NCBI GenBank assembly: GCA_015179025.1
Contig: WHUX01000079.1
Span: 62,001 to 126,000, forward strand
Direction: 5' to 3'
Source: Terfezia claveryi
Taxonomy: Eukaryota > Ascomycota > Pezizomycetes > Pezizales > Pezizaceae
DNA: 64,000 bases
Part shown: one piece after another, positions 53,711 to 64,000 of the stretch
Layout: every line of letters begins with the position of its first letter
How positions within the stretch are numbered: the stretch's first letter is position 1
The notes under the pieces: generated by a model
Told to the model about the DNA's origin: nothing
What the model saw: only the letters and a program-made list of their open reading frames with translations
Databases searched by the model: none
Position numbers and translations under genes: made by a program

Positions 53711-56250
53711 ATGGACAACGAGATGTTTCAAAGCTGTTTGTCTTTCACCTACTGCACCACATCTCATTAAGTTGATCTAAAATTGTAGCTAATTTCTTTG
53801 CTGATCAACAGATGCTGTGGTGCTGTCCAGCCACAACGGGAGTCACACGATTAGAGCTTACCAGCTTTCGGCGTCTCCGCCCATGGACATGGAGGTGCGT
53901 GCGGATCCAATCGGGGATCCTTATACTAGCGGGTTGTTATGCGGTATTTACCCCGTTGTGTCGACGGATATGTACATGCTGTGCATCTCTAACTCGTTCC
54001 GCCATCGCGATGTAGATATCTTCGATGACAGGTGTAACACTGACGACATCCAAATTGTGATTGATAGGTTGTTGAAATACGCATATACCACCATCCAAAA
54101 CTTTAGTGATTTACGAGGCGAGGATACATTCAGAGATCTACGACATGGGTCCAGGCATGATGCTGTTCCTTTGTATTATGTGTGCCCGAAGCCCTCGCTC
54201 ACAACAGATACGCTCATGAAGATTGCCACAGCAGTACATTCTAGCGGTTACGATAGTGGCTACCGGTTCCGCATAATTCCGCGTGGCAAAGGTTTCCAGG
54301 GTGACTATACCTTCAAGTCGGAAGCAGAGGCAGAAACATCCATGACAAAGGACTTCGAACCACGCAAAGAAGGTCAGTCAGCTGAGTCCGAATGACTAAT
54401 ATCCGTAGCTGGGTATGCGTTCGTATCGCTGACAATAATGTGTACATGTTGTGCTAAGCGACCGCGGTGTGTCATGAACCTAACACTGCGTGGTCAATCA
54501 CGCCCTATTTCAGAATTCAGAATCGCGCTCATGATTGCGGGATGATTTTGGATCGGTCGCCGCACAGGGTTTCAACTGTTCAAGTCCCCCCGGGCATGGC
54601 CGCGGACGAACCCACATACGTTACAAATTATCTGAAGGGCCAGAAATTCTCTAGAGTATACATTGCCTGCCCAGAAACCGTGGATGACAGGAACAAGGAA
54701 TACAATCTGCGTTATAGGCAGCAGTTGGGCATGGGATGCTTCCCAGGCGTCCAGAGCGCCTGACCGATGCCGACGATATGACGCCAGGTGTAAGTAATCC
54801 CCGCAGGCCATCCAGAGGTGAGAAGAAGGCGCTAACTCCCCCGCGGGTGCGCTAACCAGACTAGGTGCACTAGTCTGGTAGTCAATCTAGTCTCGTGATT
54901 TAAGCTAATGTTCAAAATTTGATTGATTGACCGAATCTTCAATTAAGCCTGCTTATTAACATCGAGATCACGTCTCAGCACTCATTAACATGCACGACTC
55001 ACTCGGCAGAGAGTGTTGCTGAACTACATTTGGGGGATCATAGAGCTGCTCATACAGGTACTGAAGGTACTTTCCAGAGATGGCATGATATTAGAGCTGT
55101 TGGACGAGCATTTATGATAAGAAAAATTTATTGGCACTTCCGCTATTTGGCTGGGAGGCATCATGCAAGAGGGATATCGATCTTGGAGGACTTGATTACG
55201 AATTATCCAGTCGCTCCTTCACCCAGTTCCGAATTCGAGTCTCTTTTTTTTCCTTTAAGATGTCATTGATGTGATGGTGATGTTCTTATGTTGGTTAATG
55301 CTGTGATGTCGTGATGTTGTGATGTTGACTAAGGTGCTAATTTCAATGTCGTTAAGGGACTCCAAAATCATCAAGAGTTCCATTTACTATTATATTTACA
55401 ATCAAGAGTCAAGCCAATGAAAGATGCCAAGATACACTTCGTAATTGACATTAGCTTAATGGAAATGATTTACAACCACCACACAACTACTCGACGTCAT
55501 AATAATAATTGATGCGGGTCCAGTGTAGGTGTTGTGGAGGAGCCATACAAGGTCAATGAGGTTTGTAACATAAAAGCGGGGATTCATCGCATGTTTGGTT
55601 CTAACCCCAGACGAGGAGCAGCCGGGCCTACCAAGATGCCTTTCATTGTGCTGGGGACTTCTGCAATGGCGATGACGCATGCTGGCGGAAAATTGTGCAG
55701 GTCATCGCGAGTCACCCACTTTCATTCCCGTTGCACAACAGGTATTTCCACGCTGGCGATACAGATGCGGGTTTGGAAGCATGTATGAAGCACCATCTCA
55801 ATTCTCTCTCGGCTTATGCGCAATACATAATTCACCAAGATGGCGGCGACGGAAAGCCCGTAGGAATGTTTGTGGGCGCAACTGGCGGTATGCGTGCCCT
55901 CCTGAACCAGGCCGACAACCCCGCAGGAGGAAGCAATCGGAAGCGTCATACGGACTTATAACTGGGCAGGGTGGGACAAAGTAGACCTTCAACCCATTTC
56001 CGGTAGTCTGGAAGGTATATTTGGGTGGGCGGTTGCTAATTACAAGGCTGACTCCTGAACCTTCGATGAGGGTGCTGAGAGTCCAATGGCTATATTGAGA
56101 TGGGGAGTCTGATGATGCAAATTGCATTTGAATTTTCTGGAAACAATTACCAGAAGATTCACATTTGTCGCGACCTTCCATGTGTTTTCAGATTGTTGGG
56201 AGGATCGTGGGGTTGACGCAGCCTGGCAGAAACACCACAACAACCTCTAC
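53711..56250 (+). pseudogene. Decayed tandem duplicate of the N-module + GDA1/CD39 gene
   Basis: The N-terminal module is intact here. Exon 1 (53711-53735, MDNEMFQS) joins across a 76-nt intron to exon 2 (53812-54372: YAVVLSSHNGSHTIRAYQL). An 86-nt intron with a GCTGAC branch leads to exon 3 at 54459 (ATAVCHEPNTAWSI). A stop follows at 54761-54763. A dispersed repeat (54930-55440) is then inserted near the exon 4 acceptor. The apyrase part survives as an altered region 1 (IIDAGPV) near 55507, VGMFVGATGGMRAL (55858-55900) and GSLEGIFGWAVANY (56002-56043) in different frames. A LINE-B tail truncates it after 56250. Confidence 0.85.
54930..55440 (+). repeat. Dispersed ~500-bp repeat, copy 2
   Basis: Homologous to 27240-27760 (GATTGACCGA...CTCGGC(A/G)GAGAGTGTTGCTGAA...GGACTTGATTA(C/G)GAATTATCC). 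The frame present in copy 1 is broken by stops. It lies between exon 3 and the apyrase part of the duplicated gene. Confidence 0.7.
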
Positions 56251-56664
56251 AGCGGGAGGGGGAGGAGATTGGCAGAAGATGGAGTAATTGTGAGGAGATT
56301 ATGAGTGGGGGACGTGTCTAAAGAAAGTGAAGGATGGGTGTGAGGAATACACGGTAGACCTGGTCGAGACGTTCTTCTCAAACCTGAATCTACCCTGAGT
56401 TGGGAGGGGGTGGTGTCCTTTTGTCTCGGGGGGAGGGTTGATACGGGGCATGGTGGTGGAGGCTACATATATCACGTGGTGAAGGCCGGTAGGGGGCGTG
56501 GTGGCGGAGGAAGGGGACTTTTTTGGTAGATTTTCTTTGGCTCGGGATGCATGATGTTTATGTAGCCCGTTGCTCCGTGCGTATACCTAGTCTTTAAGAT
56601 GAGGGAACCGTGCCGTCTCATAACCATAGGCTCTACAGACTTCAAAAAAAAAAAAAAAAAAAAA
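56250..56664 (+). mobile_element. LINE-B 3' end fragment
   Basis: It encodes the last residues of LINE-B ORF2 (VDLVETFFSNLNLP, stop at about 56397; compare VDLVETFFSNLDLR at 38122). The 3' UTR and an A run (56644-56664) follow. It has joined onto the apyrase pseudogene. Confidence 0.85.
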
Positions 56665-56689
56665 GGCCATGTAGATGACCTGTTTGTGT

Positions 56690-57080
56690 ATATATGCATA
56701 TGTATACGTAATTTCCTGATAGTCAGTTTCTTTTAATAATTAACACCCGCTATATATATATAGTTAATATAATAACATCTAAGTAGTAAGCTAGTTCTTA
56801 TATAGTACAGTATTACTCCTATTAAATCTATATTACATTCAGTTGTTATATTATTTATACTTTTATTATTATATATATTGACATACAACTATTTAAAACT
56901 TATAACTTACCTAAAATACGGAGTACTAATTTACTATACATCTATACAAGACTTACCCTACTTACTTACCACAGGTACTTTAGAACCTAAGTATATATTA
57001 TATATATCTTTATAAGTGTAATAGCTAAGTAAGTATAGTTAGATTAATATAAACAATATTCTAGCAAATTACAATATAGA
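56690..57080. other. AT-rich, TA-rich block without genes
   Basis: About 390 bp of strongly TA-dinucleotide-rich DNA (many TATATA runs), unlike its surroundings. It could be repeat-induced mutation of a repeat or a naturally AT-rich spacer. Confidence 0.6.
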
Positions 57081-57239
57081 AGCTTTGTCATCTATTTCCC
57101 ATTTGGTGCTTAGCTAAGAGGCCTCTAAGTAATTTTACTTTTCAAAAGGCTCATTTCCTTGTTTTCTGCCTCTCCCAATTGGAACTTAACTCTTTATATT
57201 CGCTTCCACCAACGAGCACTCGAGTCCCTTTATTTTACA

Positions 57240-57480
57240 CTATATAGATTCCGCGACATCGCAGATTAACTTGCCTTGTCCTGAATCCACCTGGGTTTCG
57301 GAATATCTCATCATAAGGTAAGTTAATGTGTCAGGTCCGGCGCCTATATACCGCAACGTAATGACAAGACACAACAATGGCAAAGGCACTACAGCGTAGT
57401 AAAAAGCAAATTCCAGTGCCATGCAGCGTTGATAAGAAATAGATTTTTTCTTTCATTTGTTAAATACTTATCACTCATAT
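57240..57480. mobile_element. Scrambled LINE-A 3' end pieces
   Basis: CAGATTAACTTGCCTTGTCC (57261) is the plus-strand LINE-A tail. GGTAAGTTAATGTGTCAGGTCC (57317) and GTTAAATACTTATCACTCAT (57459) are minus-strand tail sequence. Two copies in opposite orientation seem to be fused. Confidence 0.55.
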
Positions 57481-57636
57481 TCGGTCTCGATAATAAATAG
57501 ACAAGTAGCTCGCAACCAATCAACCTCTAATTTACGAAAACCAACGACCTCCCTTCCCCCGAGGTTACCAAAACCTCGCCTGCCTCCTCAATGCACTCAC
57601 TCTACATGGGTTTCTAAGCACTTAATTACCCCTTAC

Positions 57637-59937
57637 CTATGCTGTTTGATTCATTGCAAGTACAAGGTTACCTAAACCAGCCTTCATATCACCCACTCCT
57701 GGCTGTGGCGGCTCATACACTGTCCAGGCGACGCCGAACCGCACATTGTCAGGGCCACTGAAGACACGAATTCTAATTGTATAGAGCTCTCCTGGAATGG
57801 CATCAAAGTCGACCACCTCATAACTGTTGTCCCATGATACCGAGGACCCCACAAGATCACCATTGTTGTTGAAGACATGCAGATCGAGGTCCGTGGTAAG
57901 CCTGGAGGTAAGTTCTCTGTTCGTGTCCGACGTAATCGTGCTATTCCACGCTATAGCAACCTTTGCGATCCGTCGATCTGTAGATTGAGATAATGATGTC
58001 TCGGCCGCAAGTAGGACATAGCTCGAATTCGTCCACCTATTTGACCCTACACCGGGATCATCACTCAGAATTCCGGAGTTCCAGCCACAACTTGCAGCAA
58101 CCCCGGTTGGTGTCCGATTCTGTGCAATCTCACAAGATGCTCGGGCGTCGATGGCTCCCGCACCTACCCGTGCGTCCTTGCCTTGGCTCACGTCTGCCCA
58201 CCATGTCGACCTCAGGCCTGCAAGCTGGTCTCGTCGGTTGCTTCCTGCGAGTAGGATCGCGCGACAGCCTTCAGGCCAGGATTTGAGTTGCTCGTTGATT
58301 TCTTGTAGGAGTGCAACAATACCGGCAGCGGCCGGTGCAGCGAAGCTCGTACCCCCCATGGTATCTCCAACTGCAGTCACATTCGTTCCGTTGGCACACA
58401 GCTCAGGTAGCTCACGGTCGCCATGGAAAGAATGTGGGTTACAGTAGGTGGACGACGGAGCGACAGCGAAGCACTGGTCGTCGTGACTACCAATAGCCAG
58501 GGTGTTGTAGCCCTTGTGATTAACATACTTATTTTCCGCCGCTTTCAAATTATCAGAGTCCAGATTTCCCGAAGCATGTAGAAATGTAGGGTATGGAGCA
58601 TGCATAGCAAACCAGTCGTGGAGTATATCGTCTGTTTGCAAAATTCCACTGCGGGTCTCGTCTTGCCTGTGGAAACTCTGGCTGATGACGGTACACCCCT
58701 GTGCGATGGCCCATTCCAACGCGCCATTACCAAAGCTGTTCGCCGAGTATAGATCACAACCTGGTGCATGCCCGGGTGGGCCGTCTCGTTGCGTATTTTT
58801 TATTATCGCTGACGTTAATCGGGCGTGTCGACTGCCTGGCGCATTGGGTGTGAAGCGGTTAGCGAAGTGCAGGTCGCTCAGGTTGCGCGGGCCCTGCTCA
58901 AACACAGCTACCTTGACTCCTCTGCCGGTGAAGCCCAGGTCCGTATGAACAATATTTGAGCGGCTTATTGCCATTGAATCTGCCAAATCTACACCCGCAG
59001 AGAGGTCGTTGAACATCACCGCACCCACGTCGGTGGCCTCTGCCAGCTCATCCAACCTCCCCACTGTCAAGGTAGCGTACACATACACCATCACATGTTG
59101 CAGCTCCGGACAGACTCTGTTTTCTCTTTCTGGGATTTCGGCACCCAGGGACTTAAGGTGCGCAAGGATGGCTTCGCGTCGCTTACATAGCTCCTCTGGT
59201 CGGTTGATATCATCGTAACCTCGAGACCCGGGCCTGTCTTCCATCCGGGGAGGCGTCGAAACTTGTGGCCATACCACGATGTCCACAAGATCTTCGGGCC
59301 TCATAGTTTGCACCCTGCTCCACAAAGTTTCATGAATGCGGCCATACCTTTGGAATCTACGTTCCTGGACAGCCTCGAACAGCGTGCACGCATCTATTTC
59401 CCGACCATTCCTGTCAAATGCTAGCTGAATTGGCATGTCGTCGTCGCAAGAATCTACGTATACAGCCTTGACGATCTCGACGATCCTGGTGTCGGCGGGC
59501 TTTGCTGAAAAGTCATATTTAGGTTTACCTGGGGCTATACGCATGACTACTGGTTCGACTGAGGTATGTCTAATGGCTAACGTCACAGAATGCTGTATAC
59601 GTAGACGGCGCCCGTCTGCAGAATGAACCGGGTACGTATGGCCCCGGATGGTAAATGGTCGTATGTGTCTCGTCATAAAGCCAGTTGAGGCATCACCGGC
59701 CGTGGCCTGTGGCTGGTTGACCCGGAGCTCATATCTCCCTGGGGCCAATCCTGTCGTTGGAATTCTGATAGTATTTGACTCTACCGTGACCTCATGACTT
59801 ATGGTTGCCCCCTCGAATGCCAAAGTGATGCACTTCAGAGCGGTCTGTTCATCCATAGCTCGGCTTGGGATGAGCGTGAGAGTGTCACCTGGGGTTACAA
59901 CTTGCGCCGGAAGAAAGGAAAAGTGTATGTTCTCCAT
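57637..59937 (-). CDS. S8 subtilisin-like serine protease homologue, 766 aa, intronless
   Basis: ATG at 59935-59937 (MENIHFSFLP). Residues ~10-95 look like an Ig-type beta-sandwich. An unknown region of ~230 residues follows. The S8 domain begins near residue 335: GRGVKVAVFEQGPRN (~340), where Glu stands in the place of the usual catalytic Asp; GSRHARLTSAI (~370) with the catalytic His; FLHASGNLDSDN (~455) with the oxyanion Asn; and MGGTSFAAPAAAG (~527) with the Ser. A C-terminal beta-domain (TTDLDLHVFNNNGDLVGSS, ~690-760) resembles the jelly-roll found after some subtilases. No signal peptide, so probably cytosolic. Fungal cytosolic S8 proteins occur in NLR-type and gasdermin-linked cell-death systems (HET-Q1), but no NLR or gasdermin is visible here. 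Activity is uncertain because of the Asp-to-Glu change. Confidence 0.85.
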   Translation of the reverse strand: MENIHFSFLPAQVVTPGDTLTLIPSRAMDEQTALKCITLAFEGATISHEVTVESNTIRIPTTGLAPGRYELRVNQPQATAGDASTGFMTRHIRPFTIRGHTYPVHSADGRRLRIQHSVTLAIRHTSVEPVVMRIAPGKPKYDFSAKPADTRIVEIVKAVYVDSCDDDMPIQLAFDRNGREIDACTLFEAVQERRFQRYGRIHETLWSRVQTMRPEDLVDIVVWPQVSTPPRMEDRPGSRGYDDINRPEELCKRREAILAHLKSLGAEIPERENRVCPELQHVMVYVYATLTVGRLDELAEATDVGAVMFNDLSAGVDLADSMAISRSNIVHTDLGFTGRGVKVAVFEQGPRNLSDLHFANRFTPNAPGSRHARLTSAIIKNTQRDGPPGHAPGCDLYSANSFGNGALEWAIAQGCTVISQSFHRQDETRSGILQTDDILHDWFAMHAPYPTFLHASGNLDSDNLKAAENKYVNHKGYNTLAIGSHDDQCFAVAPSSTYCNPHSFHGDRELPELCANGTNVTAVGDTMGGTSFAAPAAAGIVALLQEINEQLKSWPEGCRAILLAGSNRRDQLAGLRSTWWADVSQGKDARVGAGAIDARASCEIAQNRTPTGVAASCGWNSGILSDDPGVGSNRWTNSSYVLLAAETSLSQSTDRRIAKVAIAWNSTITSDTNRELTSRLTTDLDLHVFNNNGDLVGSSVSWDNSYEVVDFDAIPGELYTIRIRVFSGPDNVRFGVAWTVYEPPQPGVGDMKAGLGNLVLAMNQTA

Positions 59938-60300
59938 ATCGGCCACGTTACTTCGGTGACGGCTCGGATGCTGGGTGGAGGTGGCTCAAGGAATGTCTCC
60001 CGGTTCGAGTTTCTGGCAGGAAACAAACTAGAACCAGGTAAGCGCGTTAGCATTGAACCACAGTGTCAACTGATGGTTCTTTCTTACCCAGTTTCAGGTA
60101 GTTAAGGTTTCCAGATCTTGTGTTAACACAGAATGTTTATCACACCTTAGAGGGGGCTGTAATATATAATGTGTATAGCACAACTGGTTCAGACCACTGA
60201 AACATCATCTAATCCGCATGTTGGTCTAGCGCAAAAATAGTAACTGAACAACAGACCGTTAAGTGACTAGCGATTACCTATATGACGTGTGTAGGTACAT

Positions 60301-60640
60301 GTTTTTTTTTTTTCTTTCTTAAGAAGTCTATACGCCGATTCGACCTAATGTCATGCGGCGGTCCCTAATCCGAAGATTAAGTACACCCACGGTATAACGG
60401 GCAAAATTAAATCTACCTCCCCCGCCACGCCCTAGTAAGGCCCTTCCCCAAAATGCAAGCTTCGCAAGACGGTCGGGGCTTCTTTAGAGGTTCAACCTCG
60501 TGAAGGAATCTTCAATCATGTCGACAAACACCTCCTTGTCCCCGTCCTTCTTCCTCCTCATCTACACCTCCCTGACGTCTGCCTGCTCCCATGAGCTCCA
60601 TCTCCTCCCACTCCACTCACCAGCGGGGAAGGCCAATGCC
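60301..60640 (-). mobile_element. LINE-B 3' end fragment
   Basis: A T run (60302-60314), then AAGTCTATACGCCGATTCGAC and CATGCGGCGGTCCC, diverged LINE-B 3' UTR. The antisense of the ORF2 end follows near 60500-60600. 5'-truncated. Confidence 0.7.
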
Positions 60641-60666
60641 AGGTACATGGGTAACTACATAGGTAT

Positions 60667-60692
60667 TGAAACTACCTACCTACCTACCTACC
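60667..60692. repeat. ACCT microsatellite
   Basis: Five to six ACCT units (CTACCTACCTACCTACCTACC). Confidence 0.9.
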
Positions 60693-60779
60693 TGTAGGGT
60701 GACTTCGGTGTGCGATTGATTAGAGAGGATTTGCACCCTTGCAAACATGACAGTAACTAGAGTAGGTACAGCAACCCCA

Positions 60780-61025
60780 CGCTAATGTAGTCTGGTTTAG
60801 CTAATGCACCTGCAAGGTTTATGCTTGGGACCGACAGGGAAAAAAGGACATCGTCTTGACATCGATATCATCCAGAAAACCATGGACGGCATACAACAAA
60901 CATCTGTAGTCTCTACGAGACGATGTGCAACCAGACTAATCTGTAGTCTTAGTCTGGTTGACACTGTAGTCTGTAGTCTGTGGAGGTGTTGTGCTATGTG
61001 TCTGTAGTCTGGTTGGCACAAACAT
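60780..61025. repeat. Cluster of TGTAGTCTGGTTG motifs with a hairpin
   Basis: TGTAGTCTGGTT occurs at 60786 and 61000. CAACCAGACTAA (60929-60940) pairs with TTAGTCTGGTTG (60950-60961), a perfect 12-bp stem. CTGTAGTC is repeated further. The same motif is found near 5665, 27833 and 54855. It may mark ends of a small element. Confidence 0.6.
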
Positions 61026-62383
61026 CTGAAGATCGGTTAGGCTCTGCAGCCGTATCGGCGAGTTATATTTGGGAGTACTGGTAGCGGATTAATTCTTGAG
61101 CCTTGGCAGACAACACAAGTCAACACATATGATCTTGACACAAGATCTCATGAACGCTACAAAATGGGTACGAGGCTACTTACGAGTAACGAATTCATCA
61201 AGCTGTAAACATCCTATATAAACATTTAAACATTATATTATGACCACTCCTTCTATGATTGGAGCTTGATTTAGAGGTAGTCTGTGATTATCGTCATTGG
61301 AGGAGGAGGATTGTGCAAGCACTCGCTGCCCAATCATCAATTCCCCACATAAGCATTCATCGGTCATCGTATGTTGTTGCACGTTGATGATTACTAAGAA
61401 GCAATATCAATCGGAACTTGCAAAACCTCTGTTTCTCACTTTGGTACTCACAGAAATCCAAGTGCGCTATCTAACTGGATTGTGAGGTTCTAGCGTGCAA
61501 GAATGCAAACCCTCTCTATAACATGAATACTTATTATTAGGTAGCTGGCTTTATGCTGATGGTCGGAAGTCTAGACCTACATAAGCACGTATGACTAAGT
61601 ATGTATGCAGCCTAGCGACAACTATAGATGCAGCTAGTCTGGCTTGCACTAGCCCCTTCGGTACGTTGGAAGAATCGACCTGGAATCAGGTCGAGTCGTA
61701 GCAAAACTTGACCCTCTGGGGGATCTTGCAGCTCACTCTGAACTCGTTCCGCTCTGTAAACTCCTGTTTTCTCCGACGACGGATGTTGGAAGCAAGTAAT
61801 CACCGCTGGCTAAAGCCATTTGCGTCAAAGAGGATTGCGTGAAGGATTGCGTGGTTGTATGAATGCGGCGACAAGGACATGCGGATATTCATGGGAAGGA
61901 TATGTCCGGATATGGATGGGAACGGATACGCGCGGATGAATCGGTAGTCATGTTGCTGTTATTGATCAATGTTCGTTGTATTTATTAATAAGGCCTTAGA
62001 CGCCTGGATAGATCGTCACTTTTCATATTATCGAGATTTATATCATATTCTCACTCACTTCGCTCGCTCGTTCCTTTCTTCATTTCAACGGAAACCTTCT
62101 GGTTGCTGAGATCGTCCAAGCGGCTCGTCCTGCACCGTGGTGAAGATAGCACCTAACAGTGACGCTCAGCGCTACGATGCGGTCAATTGTCCCCTCTGAC
62201 TTTTGGATAACGGCTTAAGTCATTGGAACTAGGGAATGTACAATTAGAAAAGGCATAGACCATGCAGAGAACTATTGAAACCACCTTTCCTCCACACATC
62301 CACCCGGTCTCTGGCAGCCCCTGCTGGGACCGCATATGAGTAATAGTATTAAAAAAAATAAAAAATAAAAAATAAAAAAACTG
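61026..62383. other. No gene; LINE remnants at the right
   Basis: No coding motif. TCTGGTTGCTGAGATCGTCC (62098) resembles the half-LINE 5' end at 36245 (minus orientation). CACCCGGTCTCTGGCAGCCC through TAGTATTAAAA (62302-62352) resembles the LINE-A 3' end (plus orientation), followed by an A-rich (AAAAAATAA)n stretch to 62381. Confidence 0.55.
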
Positions 62384-64000
62384 TTAAGCTCCAAAGTGAA
62401 TGAATGGTGCCCAATACATTGGTCGTAAAGGTTTCTGATTCATCAACCCCATAATCGCCGTGTGGTAAGATACGGCCACATTATCCGTCACCCTGAGCGT
62501 GGAATAGAAATCCGCTCCCATCTTCGAACAAGCCTTATCTTCTGATAACCATAATGTCCCAATGACATGCACAAACCCAGCAATATGAAAGGAGCTCACG
62601 ATGTGAGTTACTTCATCAACCAGCTTTGAGGAAGGACTGTTAGCCGTACTGCACGCTGAGAGATAGGCTATCCTGGCTGCCGGTAACTTGAGTGATACAA
62701 TGTCTTTGACACGGAGCTTGTCAACCTCTTCTGTCGTGCCATTCGAGATGGATTCCTTAAGAAGCAAAAGATGACTGTCTGCAGGATTGATTGAAGAAAC
62801 TCCATGGCAAGCAAAATGTGCAATAGTATAATGTGGAAGTAGTTGAAGAACACGTTCAGAAGTTGGTCTTTCAAGCGTTTCCATTCTAATGAAATCCTGA
62901 AGGCTGCGTTTAATCTCATCCGCCTCTTTAGTAACACCACTCAAAGTGCTTTTCCCTGGTGTTGTTGGCATGGTTACTATTAGCATTGACGCATTCGGCT
63001 GACATTGTAATTGTCGAGATCGTGAATATTGAAGTGCCCTGAAAGTCGATGTGTATGATGGAAGGCAATACTGAAGGGTTGCCATCTGGATGCGCCCTTT
63101 TCTAAATTTCGCAGCTGCATGTATCGGTGCCTTTGCCATAAGGCCTACTCCAATCCACCAGATCCGAGGCAAGGGGTCAATTACCTTGCCAGTCGCTCCG
63201 ACATAAAAACCAAGCTCCTTTAGCACCGGTTGTACAGCTGCCTTCCATAGCCATTCCAGTAGCTCTCTCATCACTTTGTTGTCACCTTCATCGCTTGTGC
63301 TAAAGTATTTAAGAACGGAATCTTGTGAAAGGTGTGGCAAAGTAATGCTCTTCACTTCTGCTTTCGTAACAAGGATGGCATCGCTCCGAAGCTCTGTGAC
63401 GTTGAGCACTACAATTGGTCCTTCCTGGGCTGCTGACAAGAAATACTCCCCGGATTCTGCACGTAAGAAATTTTTGAATTGAGGTTTCTGACGAATTTGA
63501 AGGAGTATATTATCAAGATCTTGTGCAACCTTACTTCTCTTGCGGATTGTAGATTGCTGGACCTGTAGGAGTTGATTCGTTGACATATTAGAGGATTTAT
63601 GAGAAGGGAAGGGTGAGTCGAGTTCCTGGCGCAAAGAATTAAATTCTTCAGCCAACATTCGATGATCTTCCATCAGTTCCGATATATCACTCCGGTAATC
63701 AAGAAGCTGGCCATTTGTAATAGTGCGACTTAACTCTAATAACCGTAATGCCTCCAATGGAGCCTCTCTAGCTTCCAAGGATACAGCAGCAGCGAGGGAA
63801 GCCAGACCGCTCAGTTGTCCGAGAATATGTTGCTGGTCTTCTCGCTCTAATGACCTCGAAGTGGCAAGGGGCAGTAGGTGAATAGAATTGCGTAAGAGTG
63901 AGCAAGCCCTTGTAATTGACAAATCCTCGACCAAAGGGCTAAAAACCAGAATTTTTGCAGCAGTTGAAGCCGCTTGAATTCGTGTCAATATCGGGGCAGT
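62384..64000 (-). CDS. CHAT-domain (caspase-like) protein, 5' end beyond window
   Basis: The frame is open from the right window edge (first in-frame codons ...APILTRIQAAS) to a stop at 62384, so the N-terminus is missing. Residues to ~180 are helical and could be the end of a TPR-type repeat region (ASLAAAVSLEAREAPLEALR, LELSRTI). The CHAT domain follows: SMLIVTMPTTPGKSTLSG, then HYTIAHFACHGVSS with the catalytic His (about 62800-62840) and AARIAYLSACSTAN with the catalytic Cys (about 62645-62685), then VIGTLWLSEDKACSKMGADFY, a classic CHAT end. CHAT proteins are clan CD cysteine peptidases related to separase and caspase, often fused to TPRs. The partner is unknown. No intron is needed in the visible part. 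Confidence 0.88.
   Translation of the reverse strand, partial: TAPILTRIQAASTAAKILVFSPLVEDLSITRACSLLRNSIHLLPLATSRSLEREDQQHILGQLSGLASLAAAVSLEAREAPLEALRLLELSRTITNGQLLDYRSDISELMEDHRMLAEEFNSLRQELDSPFPSHKSSNMSTNQLLQVQQSTIRKRSKVAQDLDNILLQIRQKPQFKNFLRAESGEYFLSAAQEGPIVVLNVTELRSDAILVTKAEVKSITLPHLSQDSVLKYFSTSDEGDNKVMRELLEWLWKAAVQPVLKELGFYVGATGKVIDPLPRIWWIGVGLMAKAPIHAAAKFRKGRIQMATLQYCLPSYTSTFRALQYSRSRQLQCQPNASMLIVTMPTTPGKSTLSGVTKEADEIKRSLQDFIRMETLERPTSERVLQLLPHYTIAHFACHGVSSINPADSHLLLLKESISNGTTEEVDKLRVKDIVSLKLPAARIAYLSACSTANSPSSKLVDEVTHIVSSFHIAGFVHVIGTLWLSEDKACSKMGADFYSTLRVTDNVAVSYHTAIMGLMNQKPLRPMYWAPFIHFGA

Overview
This window reads as repeat-rich accessory DNA from a filamentous ascomycete fungus. The evidence is short introns (50-86 nt, GT...AG, with CTAAC- or CTGAC-like branch sites), Tad1-type LINEs, Ty1/copia and Ty3/gypsy fragments, TA-flanked pogo/Fot1-like elements and several long intronless ORFs. 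The species is not determined. A heavy transposon load plus multicopy PD-(D/E)XK-like genes would suit a Pezizomycetes-type genome, but that is a guess. No rRNA, tRNA or CRISPR was found.

Layout: 1-520 holds the start of an unknown minus-strand gene that leaves the window. 678-5757 is a higher-order tandem repeat split by a decayed copia element (882-5269) with both LTRs, a TTAGC target duplication and a half-tRNA-type primer site. 5758-8592 is bracketed by ~280-bp inverted repeats and carries one PD-(D/E)XK-like gene. Two minisatellites and a solo LTR follow. 10788-12272 encodes a protein with 11-residue repeats. 13228-16145 is gypsy debris. 16330-18168 is a second, intact member of the PD-(D/E)XK-like family. 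18280-30850 is a graveyard of LINE tails, solo LTRs, gypsy fragments and small DNA elements. 31626-44250 is a nested LINE complex: an older LINE (C) hit by two identical-length solo LTRs, an ORF1-only 'half-LINE', and a near-complete LINE (B).

45075-64000 holds the best host-like genes: a small DUF6623-like protein; a GDA1/CD39 nucleotidase with an unusual N-terminal module and its decayed tandem duplicate; an intronless S8 subtilase-like protein with a Glu at the usual Asp position; and a CHAT-domain protease-like protein leaving the right edge.

The most interesting candidates are (i) the inverted-repeat-bracketed PD-(D/E)XK unit with its stand-alone relative, (ii) the ORF1-only half-LINE family, which shares its 3' end with RT-bearing LINEs, and (iii) the duplicated two-module GDA1/CD39 gene. 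Several insertions are proven by reading frames that rejoin exactly when the insert and one target-duplication copy are removed.
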